From positions 62,001 through 126,000 of the forward strand of contig JAJEAU010000010.1 of the NCBI GenBank assembly GCA_022824185.1: a stretch of DNA of 64,000 bases. Reading direction: 5' to 3'. The translations under genes were made by a program, and so were the position numbers. Below are positions 30,144-39,052 of the stretch, one piece after another. Below the pieces are notes generated by a model, which was given only the letters and a program-made list of their open reading frames with translations, was not told where the DNA came from and ran no database searches. Source of the DNA: Dehalococcoidia bacterium. GTDB taxonomy: Bacteria; Chloroflexota; Dehalococcoidia; Lucifugimonadales; Lucifugimonadaceae. Each line of letters begins with the position of its first letter. Position 1 is the first letter of the stretch.

Positions 30144-30149
30144 TAGAAT
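30144..30149 (+). promoter_or_regulatory. TAGAATC -10-like box before the RDD gene
   Basis: TAGAAT+C lies 14 bases before the ATG at 30164, implying a very short leader. Confidence 0.45.
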
Positions 30150-30163
30150 CTCAATCGCTGACG

Positions 30164-30835
30164 ATGACCACACCGCGACGAAGACACCGTTCCCGACCGA
30201 TTCAACCCGAAGACCCGGTCCTAACCACTTACACGCCTGCCGCGGATGAGGAAACGACGCCGCAACCTGAACCGACCATCCAACCAATCGAGTCTCTGAA
30301 TCTCGAGTTCGCTGGCCCCTTGCGACGCATTTACGCTTACGCCATCGATATCGGGATCCTCCTGATGGTGGTTTTCACCGTCGGGCCAATTCTTGGAACT
30401 CGAGAGGGCGTATTCAACCTGCCCAACATTGGTGAAGGCATCGTTGATGTTTTCGTCTTTCTCGCGTACTTCATCATCCCTACTGGGATCTTCGGAAGAA
30501 CCATCGGGAAATGGGTCGCCGGCGTCTCAGTTGTGGACACCGAAGGGAACAAACCTGGCGTTGCCGTCGCTATCCCCCGCGAAGTCGTGGGGCGGTTCGT
30601 ATCGGTGATCACCTTCGGTTTGGGCTTAATCTGGGTGATATTCGACCCCAAACGTCAGGGATGGCACGACAAGATCGCAGGAACCTACGTCGTCATCATC
30701 CCCAATAGCGGCGGGCCGGGTTTCCTTGCCAGAATGTTCACTACCCAGCCGGAAGAGAAACCCGACCCAAACCGACAAAGACGCGTCGGACGACCGACAA
30801 CCCGCCGACGAAGACGTAACCGTCGGCGCAACTAG
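30164..30835 (+). CDS. RDD family membrane protein
   Basis: A 223-residue protein with a polar, Pro/Thr-rich N-terminus of about 45 residues. It then has an RDD domain: the RIYAYAIDIGIL first helix, a second helix around VFVFLAYFIIPTG, the GRTIGKWVAGVSVVD loop, and a third helix GLGLIWVIFDPKRQGWHDKIAGT. The tail is very basic (RRVGRPTTRRRRRNRRRN). RDD proteins are proposed transporters or membrane regulators, but the role here is unknown. It is followed by the aminotransferase gene after 22 bases. Confidence 0.87.
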   Translation: MTTPRRRHRSRPIQPEDPVLTTYTPAADEETTPQPEPTIQPIESLNLEFAGPLRRIYAYAIDIGILLMVVFTVGPILGTREGVFNLPNIGEGIVDVFVFLAYFIIPTGIFGRTIGKWVAGVSVVDTEGNKPGVAVAIPREVVGRFVSVITFGLGLIWVIFDPKRQGWHDKIAGTYVVIIPNSGGPGFLARMFTTQPEEKPDPNRQRRVGRPTTRRRRRNRRRN

Positions 30836-30857
30836 TCTGTAATCGAAAGGCCCACCA

Positions 30858-32042
30858 ATGGCGATCTCCAAACTCGCAAGAGAGCAAATGCAGGCATCAT
30901 CATGGATTCGCCGGATGTTTGAAGAGGGCATGGAACTGAAATCCGTCCACGGCCCCGAGAACGTCTTCGACCTTTCCCTGGGCAATCCACTGCTCGAACC
31001 TCCGCCCGAATTCAAACAAGCCTTAGCTGAAATCGCCAATGAACCGGACAACGGCCAACACCGTTACATGCCGAACCCGGGATTCATCGAAACCAGGGCC
31101 GCTGTCGCCGATGCCCTCACTCGAGAATCCGGCACTACCTTCTCACCCGCCGACATCATCATGACCGTCGGTGCCGCGGGCGCTATCAACGTGGCTCTGC
31201 GTGCACTCCTAGATCCCGGCGACGAAGTGATCATCATCGCCCCGTACTTTGCCGAGTACATCTTCTACGTCCAACACGCGAACGGGGTGTACCGAGAAGC
31301 CCAATCCACACCCGATTTCATGCCGGACTTCGAGTCGCTCGCCTCCTTGATGAATGAACGGACCCGAGCCATCATCATCAACTCACCAAACAACCCTTCC
31401 GGCGTAATCTACCCCGCTGAAATCATCGCCGAACTCGCTAAGCTCGTCCAATCCACCGAGACCAAACACGGCACGGAGATCTACATCATCACCGACGAAC
31501 CGTACCGAAAACTGATCTACACCGACACCGCATACCCTTTCGTCTTCAATCATCACCCACGCACCATAGTCGCCACCTCTCACTCCAAAGACCTCGGTCT
31601 TGCCGGAGAACGCATCGGATACCTAGCCGTCAACCCCGATGACCCTGGCAAAAGCGATCTCTTGGACGCGTCGGTGTTTATGCTTCGCACACTCGGTTTC
31701 GTAAATGCCCCGGCGATCATGCAACGCGTCGTCGCGAAGCTCCAAGACGCCTCGGTCGACATCTCCGAGTATCGGCGAAAACGCGACATCATCCATTCCG
31801 CCCTTACCGACATCGGCTACCAATCAAATCTCCCCGACGGCGGTTTCTACCTGTTTCCCAAATCTCCAATCCCCGAAGACACCGCATTCGTCGAACTCCT
31901 CAAATCGAGACTCGTCCTCGTCGTTCCTGGCATCGGTTTCGGCATGGAAGGGTATTTCCGAGCTTCGTATTGCGTCCCGGACGAAATCCTTGAGGGGTCA
32001 ATCGACGGATTCGCTGAAGCTTTCGCCGAAGCCAACGCTTAG
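30858..32042 (+). CDS. Class I/II pyridoxal-phosphate aminotransferase
   Basis: A 394-residue PLP enzyme with SLGNPLLEPP, GAAGAINVALRALLDPGDE, NSPNNPSGV, ITDEPYRKL and the PLP lysine in TSHSKDLGLAGERIGY, ending in the substrate Arg region YFRASYC. It resembles aspartate-family aminotransferases, but the amino donor cannot be assigned. GAAAGG precedes the ATG at good spacing. The gene is strikingly C-rich on the coding strand compared with those beyond 39 kb. Confidence 0.88.
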   Translation: MAISKLAREQMQASSWIRRMFEEGMELKSVHGPENVFDLSLGNPLLEPPPEFKQALAEIANEPDNGQHRYMPNPGFIETRAAVADALTRESGTTFSPADIIMTVGAAGAINVALRALLDPGDEVIIIAPYFAEYIFYVQHANGVYREAQSTPDFMPDFESLASLMNERTRAIIINSPNNPSGVIYPAEIIAELAKLVQSTETKHGTEIYIITDEPYRKLIYTDTAYPFVFNHHPRTIVATSHSKDLGLAGERIGYLAVNPDDPGKSDLLDASVFMLRTLGFVNAPAIMQRVVAKLQDASVDISEYRRKRDIIHSALTDIGYQSNLPDGGFYLFPKSPIPEDTAFVELLKSRLVLVVPGIGFGMEGYFRASYCVPDEILEGSIDGFAEAFAEANA

Positions 32043-32059
32043 GAATGTAGTCCTAAAAA

Positions 32060-32065
32060 TAGAAT
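32060..32065 (+). promoter_or_regulatory. TAGAATC -10-like box before the lipoprotein gene
   Basis: TAGAAT+C ends eight bases before the ATG at 32074, which would give an almost leaderless transcript. Confidence 0.45.
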
Positions 32066-32073
32066 CGACTCCC

Positions 32074-32643
32074 ATGTTCGCCACACAACGCACTCGAATC
32101 GCCCAGTTCCTCATAGTGACGTCCATCGCGCTGTTCGCCGGATTCATTGCGATCGCATGTGAAAGCGATGTCGAACCAACTACCGTCGCTCTACCCACTG
32201 CTACTCCAGGCGCCATGCCCACGACTCCCACTCCCACCGTCTTCCAAGACGAGGACAACGGAAAAGTCCAGATAGGTTTCAACTTGGGTCTCCAAGACTA
32301 CCCACAGCAGGGGGCAGGAGTAATCACACAACTCGATCGCGGCACTCGCATCAAAGTCACGGTTCGACCAGCACCCGGCACCATCCAACAAATCAGTATC
32401 CGCGAAGGCGTCTGCGAAAACGCAGGTGATCTATCTCAATTCAGATGGGTAGAAACTCTGAACCACGCCATCGGAGGCGTCTCCGAAACCGATCTCTCCG
32501 AGCGACACGTCAGCACGATCCTCGATGGCAATCACGCGATCGCAGTCTCAATTCCCGGCGGTACGTTCTCGCAAGTAGCGACCTGTGGAAACCTCCCAGA
32601 CCTGTCGCATTTGGCAATCCCGGGTGCTGACGACGAAGGTTAG
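32074..32643 (+). CDS. Predicted lipoprotein of unknown function
   Basis: A 189-residue protein with a signal peptide (basic start, hydrophobic LIVTSIALFAGFIAI) and a lipobox cysteine in IACES. A Thr/Pro-rich linker follows, then a domain of about 120 residues with two cysteines (GVCEN, ATCGN) that could form a disulphide. The pattern (TRIKVTVRPAPGT, GNHAIAVSIPGG) suggests a beta-rich fold, but I do not recognise the family. It is short, single-copy here, and follows the aminotransferase by 31 bases. Confidence 0.75.
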   Translation: MFATQRTRIAQFLIVTSIALFAGFIAIACESDVEPTTVALPTATPGAMPTTPTPTVFQDEDNGKVQIGFNLGLQDYPQQGAGVITQLDRGTRIKVTVRPAPGTIQQISIREGVCENAGDLSQFRWVETLNHAIGGVSETDLSERHVSTILDGNHAIAVSIPGGTFSQVATCGNLPDLSHLAIPGADDEG

Positions 32644-32691
32644 AAGCCTTCCCGCCAGTTCATGCTGGGCGCACAACTGAGGTCGGAGCAC

Positions 32692-33798
32692 CTAGCTCAA
32701 CGGCTCCTTCAAACCGGAACCCGTCACCACGACGACAACCCCCGCGTCCTCACCTATCGCGCCCGTCCTCACGAGCTCTTTCAAACCCGCGAATGCTGCC
32801 GCCGAAGTGACCTCACAGAAAATCCCAACCTCTGACGCTAATCGGTCTCGCCACGCCAACATCGCCTCATCAGGAACAGCGACACCGGTCCCGCCAGAAT
32901 CGACTACAGCGCGTGCTGCTTGTTGAGCACGCGGCGGCAAACTCACCGATATCCCCGACGCAACCGTCGGCCTCGCCTCGCTAGCATTCCAGTTCTCGTT
33001 GCTTATCGCCCGCAGCAATGGTTGAACGGCCTTTGACTGCACGCAATGGACTCGTGGACGATTGTCATCGGTGCTTCCTGCGTAACTCCCGATCAACAAC
33101 GCCCCATTCCCAGCCGGAGCCACGATATCCGTCGCCGCAAATCCCGCATCCCTGATCTCAGCAACCATCGCCTTCACACCCTCAGCAAACCAAGGGCTGA
33201 GAGCGTGGGATAGATACGGTATCCCTTCTCGCTCTGCAAACTCCATCGCCGCATCCGTCGCCGCCTGTCGAGGGCCGTCGATCAGATGCAACTCGGCTCC
33301 GAAAACCCGTATTTGGTCCAATTTTCCCTGAGCAGCGCTCGAAGGAGCAAAGATGTGCGATTGCATCCCCGCGCGTGCGGCGTACGCCGCCATCGAAGCG
33401 CCCGCGTTCCCCGACGAGTCCTCTACAAATTCCGAAACACCTTCTTCTTTCGCCGCTGAGACGAGAACTGCGCTCCCTCGATCCTTGAAAGACCCCGTAG
33501 GCGAACAGAACTCCAACTTCGCCGCCAACGCCTCGACGCCAAACTCCTTTGCCAACTTATCCAATCTCACCAGCGGCGTATTACCCTGCCCCAAATCCAC
33601 ACAAACCTCATCCCTAGCTAACGGCAGTCCAGCAACAGCGTCCTTCGCGTTCAAATACCGAATGTCATAGATCTCGCCGTCGTCGCTGAACAATTGCCTG
33701 ACCGAAGGCACATCCGCCGCTTTCCCGGAGAATGCGGAGACGAGTTCAAACCGCGCCGATCGCGCCTCGAATACTTCTGACGGCCCTGGGTTCCGCAT
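32692..33798 (-). CDS. Threonine synthase-like PLP enzyme
   Basis: A 368-residue fold type II PLP protein with the PLP lysine in SPTGSFKDRGS, the SSGNAGASMAAYAA phosphate loop, PAGNGALLIG and the C-terminal VVTGSGLK. These fit the threonine synthase/threonine dehydratase group. The ATG at 33798 overlaps the gamma-glutamyltranspeptidase stop in TGATG, so the two are co-translated. A second, zinc-ribbon threonine synthase lies at 58.6-59.8 kb, so this copy may have another substrate. Confidence 0.8.
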   Translation of the reverse strand: MRNPGPSEVFEARSARFELVSAFSGKAADVPSVRQLFSDDGEIYDIRYLNAKDAVAGLPLARDEVCVDLGQGNTPLVRLDKLAKEFGVEALAAKLEFCSPTGSFKDRGSAVLVSAAKEEGVSEFVEDSSGNAGASMAAYAARAGMQSHIFAPSSAAQGKLDQIRVFGAELHLIDGPRQAATDAAMEFAEREGIPYLSHALSPWFAEGVKAMVAEIRDAGFAATDIVAPAGNGALLIGSYAGSTDDNRPRVHCVQSKAVQPLLRAISNENWNASEARPTVASGISVSLPPRAQQAARAVVDSGGTGVAVPDEAMLAWRDRLASEVGIFCEVTSAAAFAGLKELVRTGAIGEDAGVVVVVTGSGLKEPLS

Positions 33799-35510
33799 CA
33801 ATCCACAACCGGTTCAACTACGGTCAACCCAACGCCATCACGCGCCAATCCGCGACTGACGGCAACAGCGCCGCCGTCGGAACGCCAACATGATGAACCC
33901 GCCAGCGAACCGTCATCCCCGAACTCGATGATGTTCATGCCACCAGCAACGTTGTTGACCATCTCCACTTTGTGGCCGATGCCGCGCAATGAACTCGCAG
34001 TCGTCGTCCCGAACTCCTTTTCCAACTCCAACGACTGGCCTTGAGTGAACATTCTCGGGGCTTCAATCGCCTCCTGCGGTGTCATCCCATGATCGGCAAT
34101 GTTGACAATTGCCTGCGCAACGGACGGCCATATCCTCAATCCTCCCGGCAAACCAAGCGCAAAGGCCGGTCGATGCCCGCGATACGCAATCACGGGAGCC
34201 ATGCTGCTTGCAACCCGTTTCATGGGCTCAACCGAGTTGGCCAGATTCGGATGCGGGTCGAAGTTCGCCATCGTATTGTCGAGCAAGACACCGGTGCCGG
34301 GCACGACGACCTTCGATCCGAATATGTGATTGATCGTCTGCGTCGCCGAAACGATGTTGCCGTCTTTATCCGCCGTTGTCACGTGCGACGTGCTGTCCGA
34401 CTCCGCCAATGCTGGAGTCGCCAACTCAGGCAAAACCGCATTCGGCAAAATCTGACTCAGCAACTCGCGAGCGTGGAACTCCGAAAGCAGTCGGTCGTCG
34501 GGGATCTCGTAAAAAACCGGGTCGGCAAGATACCGGTTGCGATCTGCGAACACCAGCTGCATCGCTTCCGCCATTAGGTGGATCGTTGCGCTACGTCCGA
34601 AACCCATCCCTCGCACGTCTCGCAACGCCAATATGTTCAAAAACTCGAGCAGGTGCAAGCCGCCAGCGGCTGCAGGTGGAGGGCCGGTAATCGTGAAACC
34701 CCGATATTCGCCCTTCACGGGGTCAGTACGACGAAGCTCGTAGTTCCTCAGATCGGCCATCGTGAGGATGCCGCCTTGAGACTGCGAATACCGGACGATC
34801 GTCTCCCCTAACTCGCCATCGTGAAGATAATCCGCACCTTCGATCGCGATCCGCTTCAATGTACTTGCGAGATCGCGTTGGATCACCAGATCGCCTGGTT
34901 GCGGCACACGCCCATTAGGCATAAAGATGCTGCTCGTGGCGCTGAAAGACTGCATCTGATCCTGCGTGTCCGACACGAACTTGCAGTGGTGTTTCGTCGC
35001 TCGGAATCCGAGATCTGCGTATCCGATCGCTGGTCGCATCACCTCCGCAAGCGACATCCTCCCATGCGCTTCCTGCACCTCGCACCAAGCCTTCAACGCA
35101 CCAGGCACTCCTGACGCCAACACTCCCGTTTGGTTCAGATCGCCGCGGGCGCGCATGTAGTTGGGCCACTCATCTGACAACGGTGTAAACATATCCATCG
35201 TCGCCGCAGCCGGGGCCTGTGAGTAGTTGTCGATAACGAACTGGTCGCCATGCGATAACCGGACATTCATGAATCCCGCGCCGAAAATCCCCATCTTCAT
35301 CGGCTCCACCACACTCAGCGCAAACAACGCCGCGACCGCCGCATCGATCGCGTTACCGCCAGCCGCCAAGACTTCCGCCCCAGCCGCCGAACCAAGAGCG
35401 TGTGTAGAAGTGACGACGCCGTCGTAGCCGATGGACGGGCGATTCGACGGACTAAATGTCACCGGCGAGTTTTCTCGCCATCGCTGTGATGTCAAAGCAC
35501 CCGCGGGCAT
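33798..35510 (-). CDS. Gamma-glutamyltranspeptidase family protein
   Basis: An Ntn hydrolase of 570 residues. The catalytic Thr that starts the small subunit after self-cleavage is in DSTSHVTTADKDGN (the family pattern is TTHxSVVDxxG). Large-subunit landmarks are LAAGGNAIDAAVAA, FGAGFMNV, GVLASGVPGALKAW and GPPPAAAGGLHLLEFLNIL. No signal peptide is seen, so it may be cytoplasmic, like the oxamate-amidohydrolase-type members. Its substrate is open; coupling to a threonine-synthase-like gene hints at amino-acid derivatives. Confidence 0.88.
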   Translation of the reverse strand: MPAGALTSQRWRENSPVTFSPSNRPSIGYDGVVTSTHALGSAAGAEVLAAGGNAIDAAVAALFALSVVEPMKMGIFGAGFMNVRLSHGDQFVIDNYSQAPAAATMDMFTPLSDEWPNYMRARGDLNQTGVLASGVPGALKAWCEVQEAHGRMSLAEVMRPAIGYADLGFRATKHHCKFVSDTQDQMQSFSATSSIFMPNGRVPQPGDLVIQRDLASTLKRIAIEGADYLHDGELGETIVRYSQSQGGILTMADLRNYELRRTDPVKGEYRGFTITGPPPAAAGGLHLLEFLNILALRDVRGMGFGRSATIHLMAEAMQLVFADRNRYLADPVFYEIPDDRLLSEFHARELLSQILPNAVLPELATPALAESDSTSHVTTADKDGNIVSATQTINHIFGSKVVVPGTGVLLDNTMANFDPHPNLANSVEPMKRVASSMAPVIAYRGHRPAFALGLPGGLRIWPSVAQAIVNIADHGMTPQEAIEAPRMFTQGQSLELEKEFGTTTASSLRGIGHKVEMVNNVAGGMNIIEFGDDGSLAGSSCWRSDGGAVAVSRGLARDGVGLTVVEPVVD

Positions 35511-35706
35511 ACGCGTCTATCCACCTTCTCGATTCTTTTGCATCTTCGCAATTTTAAGACTGCACTGACGAATAACCCCTGCCGCCCAAAGCAGCCGCAC
35601 CACCATCAGATCACCCAGTTCACAATCTCAAGCGATAATGTAATTACCCCGAATATCATTCTCGTCAACCTCAGACCGCTTCTACTGGTCGAACAAAGGA
35701 GCAAAC

Positions 35707-36420
35707 ATGCCGATCATCACCGTCGAAGGTAGAGTTGGTGCAGGCGCACCAGACCTCGGTAGACTCGTCGCACGCGAACTTGAAATCGACTTCGTCGATC
35801 GCCTCATCCTTGCCCAAGTTGCACGAAGAGTCAATGCCACGATGCGCGCGCTCGTCGACCAAGAGCGCCGTGTGCCTTCGTTGGTGAATCGTTTGGCGCT
35901 ACGTGTCCAACGCGTCCTTGAGCGATCCGCTGTTGCCGGGATGGGGGGCGATCCATACTTCGGACCTGGCGTTGAAGACCTGATCTCGCGCCAATACAGC
36001 GAATACGAAGAAGAACCGCACACCACCGCTGAAGAAGTCGACGACGACCGATTCATCGCGACTACGCGGGAAGTCATTCAAGACATCGCCGACCAGGGCA
36101 ACATCGTCATCCTTTCCCGCGGTGGTGCCGCAATCTTGAGGGACCGCAAAGATGTGCTGCGCGTCGGTGTCGTCGGACGCATGGAGGATCGCGCGGCTAG
36201 GGTTGCAGAACGCGAGAACATCAACATAGACGAAGCAAGAGAATTCATCGCCCACTCCGACGCCGCTCAGCACCGGTATTTCGAAAAAGCGTTCGGCACC
36301 AGCCCTATCGATCCCTTCCTCTACCACATGATGTACAACACCTCCGACGTCACTGTCCAATACGCCGCGAGGGCGACCGCCATCGCCGCTCATTCGCTAG
36401 ACGATGACGGGGTCCTCTGA
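35707..36420 (+). CDS. Cytidylate kinase-like family protein
   Basis: A 237-residue protein of the cytidylate-kinase-like group: a P-loop-like start (ITVEGRVGAGAPDLGRLVAREL), FVDRLILAQVARR, the VILSRGGAAILRDRKDVLRVGVVG core and a helical C-terminus. The P-loop lacks the classical GK[S/T], as is common in this group, so kinase activity is uncertain. AGGAG lies seven bases upstream of the ATG. Confidence 0.8.
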   Translation: MPIITVEGRVGAGAPDLGRLVARELEIDFVDRLILAQVARRVNATMRALVDQERRVPSLVNRLALRVQRVLERSAVAGMGGDPYFGPGVEDLISRQYSEYEEEPHTTAEEVDDDRFIATTREVIQDIADQGNIVILSRGGAAILRDRKDVLRVGVVGRMEDRAARVAERENINIDEAREFIAHSDAAQHRYFEKAFGTSPIDPFLYHMMYNTSDVTVQYAARATAIAAHSLDDDGVL

Positions 36421-36530
36421 TTACTGGGTGTCTCATTCCGAGCTGGATGTTTGACGCCAGCCTCGACACCAATATTCGGGTTGCGCCAACCTCGATCGAT
36501 GCTCAGGACGGACCCGCAACGTTCATCATC

Positions 36531-36537
36531 TAAAATC
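36531..36537 (+). promoter_or_regulatory. TAAAATC -10-like box
   Basis: TAAAATC lies 38 bases before the ATG at 36576 and resembles the TAGAATC boxes elsewhere in the window. Confidence 0.35.
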
Positions 36538-36575
36538 AGGTAAACCCTCGCGTTAATTCGAAGTCCTACCACGAT

Positions 36576-36890
36576 ATGCCACCAAGAAATCGAAACCGAC
36601 GGCGTTCAGGTCGCAGGCCTAATGTATTTGTTCAGACTGAACAGCCCGCCGGTCGCCCCAGTCCCGAGACTGAGTCCGAAACACAAGCCGTGGATACTGC
36701 TGATGCCCGACCGTCTGCTGCGGTGACACCGACACCAGCTACAGTTCAGCAAAGCGCGCGGGCCCCGCGCCGAACCCAACGCACCAGATCCGAAGTGTAT
36801 GCACGAACTTTCCCTTTGGAAATCCGCAAAATGGGAATTCTGGCGGCAGGGATCGTAGTCGCCTTAACCGTCTTCACATTGGTTCTCTAA
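36576..36890 (+). CDS. Small basic protein with a C-terminal membrane anchor
   Basis: A 104-residue protein: a very basic start (RNRNRRRSGRRPN), a disordered Pro/Thr/Glu-rich middle, another basic patch (APRRTQRTRSE) and one membrane helix at the extreme C-terminus (GILAAGIVVALTVFTLVL). The layout suggests a tail-anchored protein with a cytoplasmic, nucleic-acid-friendly domain. No family recognised. Confidence 0.6.
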   Translation: MPPRNRNRRRSGRRPNVFVQTEQPAGRPSPETESETQAVDTADARPSAAVTPTPATVQQSARAPRRTQRTRSEVYARTFPLEIRKMGILAAGIVVALTVFTLVL

Positions 36891-36999
36891 CAACCCGACT
36901 CCGGGTAGTTTCGCTGAACTACAGGTCAAGCGACTGATTTCCGCGAACCTGATCGCAGAGGTCTCATTCGTTGCGCCAAGCCCTCGAGATTTTTCTCGA

Positions 37000-39000
37000 C
37001 GGTTGACGATGCGGATTGATACAGGTCTTACTGACGCGTTGACGTTACGTAGACGCGCCTAGGTCGATGTCCGACATCATTTGAGCCGATAGGCAACGGG
37101 CTATCGCCGACCTTGCGTGCCTTGTCTGACGTCCGCCCTTAGAATCAACTTACTTCCTGATGTCTTCGTCTACCCCGACAGAATCCCCCACCCGCGCCGA
37201 TCTATTCTCCGATCGTCTAGCCGCTGTGCCGCGTGACCCCGGCGTCTACACGATGCGCGGTAAGAACGGCCAGATTCTCTACGTCGGCAAGTCCGTCAGC
37301 CTGCGTAACCGTCTGCGGTCCTACTTCGCCAACGAAACGAGACTTACGGGCAAAACCAAGCGTCTGGTGAAGCTGATCCACGACTTCGACTACATCGTCG
37401 CCGAATCTGAACGTGAAGCGCTCCTCCTCGAAAACTCGCTGATCAAGCAACACAAACCGCGCTTCAACGCACGTCTTAAAGACGACAAATCCTACCCGTA
37501 CATCAAAGTCGATCTGGACGACGAGTTCCCTCGCGTATACTTCACCCGACGACGCTCAAAGCGCGACGGTGCCCGTTACTTTGGGCCTTACGCGTCCGCA
37601 TACTCGGTTCGCACTACACTCGACCTGCTCAAGAAGCTCTTCCCTTATCGTTCCTGCACGATGAAGATCACGGGCGAAGAGGAACGTCCTTGTCTCGAGT
37701 ACCACATCAAACGATGTGTAGCTCCTTGCACCGGATACGCCGATAAAGCCGAATACGGAAAGGTCATCGAACAAGTCGTCGCATTTCTCCAAGGCGATAC
37801 GAACAAGGTTGTCGTTGAACTCCAAGAGTCGATGAGCGCAGCAGCCGAAAACCTCGAGTTTGAACGGGCAGCCGCTCTCCGAGATCGGCTGAACGCCATG
37901 CGCATCGTTTACGAAGACCAGAAGGTCGTGGGTATCAGCCAAGAAGACATTGACGTGATCGCGTGCGAAAAAGGCAGCGACGAAGCGTGGATCGACGTTT
38001 TCTTTATCCGGCGAGGCAGCATGGTGGGGCGCGACAACTTCATCATGGCTGGGACCTACGATGACCCGGATTCCCACATCATCGCCAAGTTCATCGAACA
38101 GTTCTATATCGACAGCAACCCTCACATGCCGCGCCGCATCCTCACTCAAACGGAAGTCGAAGACGCGAGTGTCCTTGAGGAGCTTCTGACTGAGCGTCGT
38201 GGCGCCAGGATGGAGATCAACGTCCCCAAACGCGGTCCCAAGCGGAAACTGGTCGATATGGCCCGCGAAAACGCGGTGCAGGGACTTTCACAGCTCAAAC
38301 TCAAGTGGCAGGCCAATTCTGACCTCATGTCACGTGCGCTGGACGACCTTCAGGACGCTCTCAGCCTTCCTGCACCTCCGTACCGCATCGAGTGCTACGA
38401 CATTTCGCACATCCAAGGGACTTCTTCGGTCGCAGCGATGTCGGTGTTTGAGAACGGTTCACCCGCTACTTCGCAGTACCGTCGATTCAAGATCAATTCG
38501 GTTGAAGGCAACGATGATTTCGCCTCGATGCGGGAGGTTTTGACTCGGCGTTTCAAGCGGCTCAACTCAATCCGAGAAAAGCGATCCAAGGGCGAAAAAC
38601 CGGAGCGTGAAGCGGATTCCTTTGGGATAACGCCGGATTTAGTGCTCATCGATGGCGGAAAAGGTCAACTTTCGTCTGCTTTGGGGACCATGTTGCACCT
38701 CGGCGTGGCCGACATCCCGTTGGCGTCTATCGCAAAGAAGGAAGAGGAGATTTTCGTTCCAGATAGTTCGGAACCTATCGTTTTGCCTCGGAATGCCCCT
38801 TCTTTGTTCGTTTTGCAGCAGGTTCGGGATGAGGCTCATAGGTTTGCGATCACGTATCACCGGAAGACGCGCGGGCGGACTTCGTTGAAATCTGCGCTTG
38901 ATTTAGTGCCGGGAATCGGGCCGTCTAGGAAACGGGCTTTGATTCGACGGTTTGGGTCTGTGAAGGCGATTCGGGAGGCTACTGAACTGGAGTTAGCTTC
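37000..39000. other. GC-skew switch point
   Basis: To the left, the + strand has more C than G even inside + genes: 31861-31920 has 9 G and 23 C. To the right, it has more G than C even inside - genes: 62881-62940 has 25 G and 12 C. The change happens within uvrC: 37621-37680 has 15 G and 18 C, while 38821-38880 has 23 G and 14 C. A negative-to-positive switch is what a replication origin gives; an inversion or assembly join would look the same. Confidence 0.5.
37140..37145 (+). promoter_or_regulatory. TAGAATC -10-like box before uvrC
   Basis: TAGAAT+C lies 14 bases before the uvrC ATG. The 269 bases between the preceding gene and uvrC otherwise show no feature I can name. Confidence 0.45.
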
Positions 39001-39052
39001 GACGCCGGGAATGACGCAGCGGTTGGCTGAGAAGGTGAAGGATTACCTGTGA
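37160..39052 (+). CDS. uvrC: Excinuclease ABC subunit C
   Basis: The nuclease of nucleotide excision repair, which cuts both sides of a lesion after UvrA/UvrB loading. The 630-residue protein has the GIY-YIG domain (GVYTMRGKNGQILYVGKS), the Cys-containing stretch RSCTMKI...RPCLEYHIKRCVAPC, a UVR motif (NLEFERAAALRDRL) and the RNase H-like domain (IECYDISHIQG, VLIDGGKGQLSSAL). A C-terminal tandem helix-hairpin-helix follows (LVPGIGPSRKRAL). The strand composition changes partway through the gene. It overlaps the convergent next gene by 10 bases. Confidence 0.96.
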   Translation: MSSSTPTESPTRADLFSDRLAAVPRDPGVYTMRGKNGQILYVGKSVSLRNRLRSYFANETRLTGKTKRLVKLIHDFDYIVAESEREALLLENSLIKQHKPRFNARLKDDKSYPYIKVDLDDEFPRVYFTRRRSKRDGARYFGPYASAYSVRTTLDLLKKLFPYRSCTMKITGEEERPCLEYHIKRCVAPCTGYADKAEYGKVIEQVVAFLQGDTNKVVVELQESMSAAAENLEFERAAALRDRLNAMRIVYEDQKVVGISQEDIDVIACEKGSDEAWIDVFFIRRGSMVGRDNFIMAGTYDDPDSHIIAKFIEQFYIDSNPHMPRRILTQTEVEDASVLEELLTERRGARMEINVPKRGPKRKLVDMARENAVQGLSQLKLKWQANSDLMSRALDDLQDALSLPAPPYRIECYDISHIQGTSSVAAMSVFENGSPATSQYRRFKINSVEGNDDFASMREVLTRRFKRLNSIREKRSKGEKPEREADSFGITPDLVLIDGGKGQLSSALGTMLHLGVADIPLASIAKKEEEIFVPDSSEPIVLPRNAPSLFVLQQVRDEAHRFAITYHRKTRGRTSLKSALDLVPGIGPSRKRALIRRFGSVKAIREATELELASTPGMTQRLAEKVKDYL

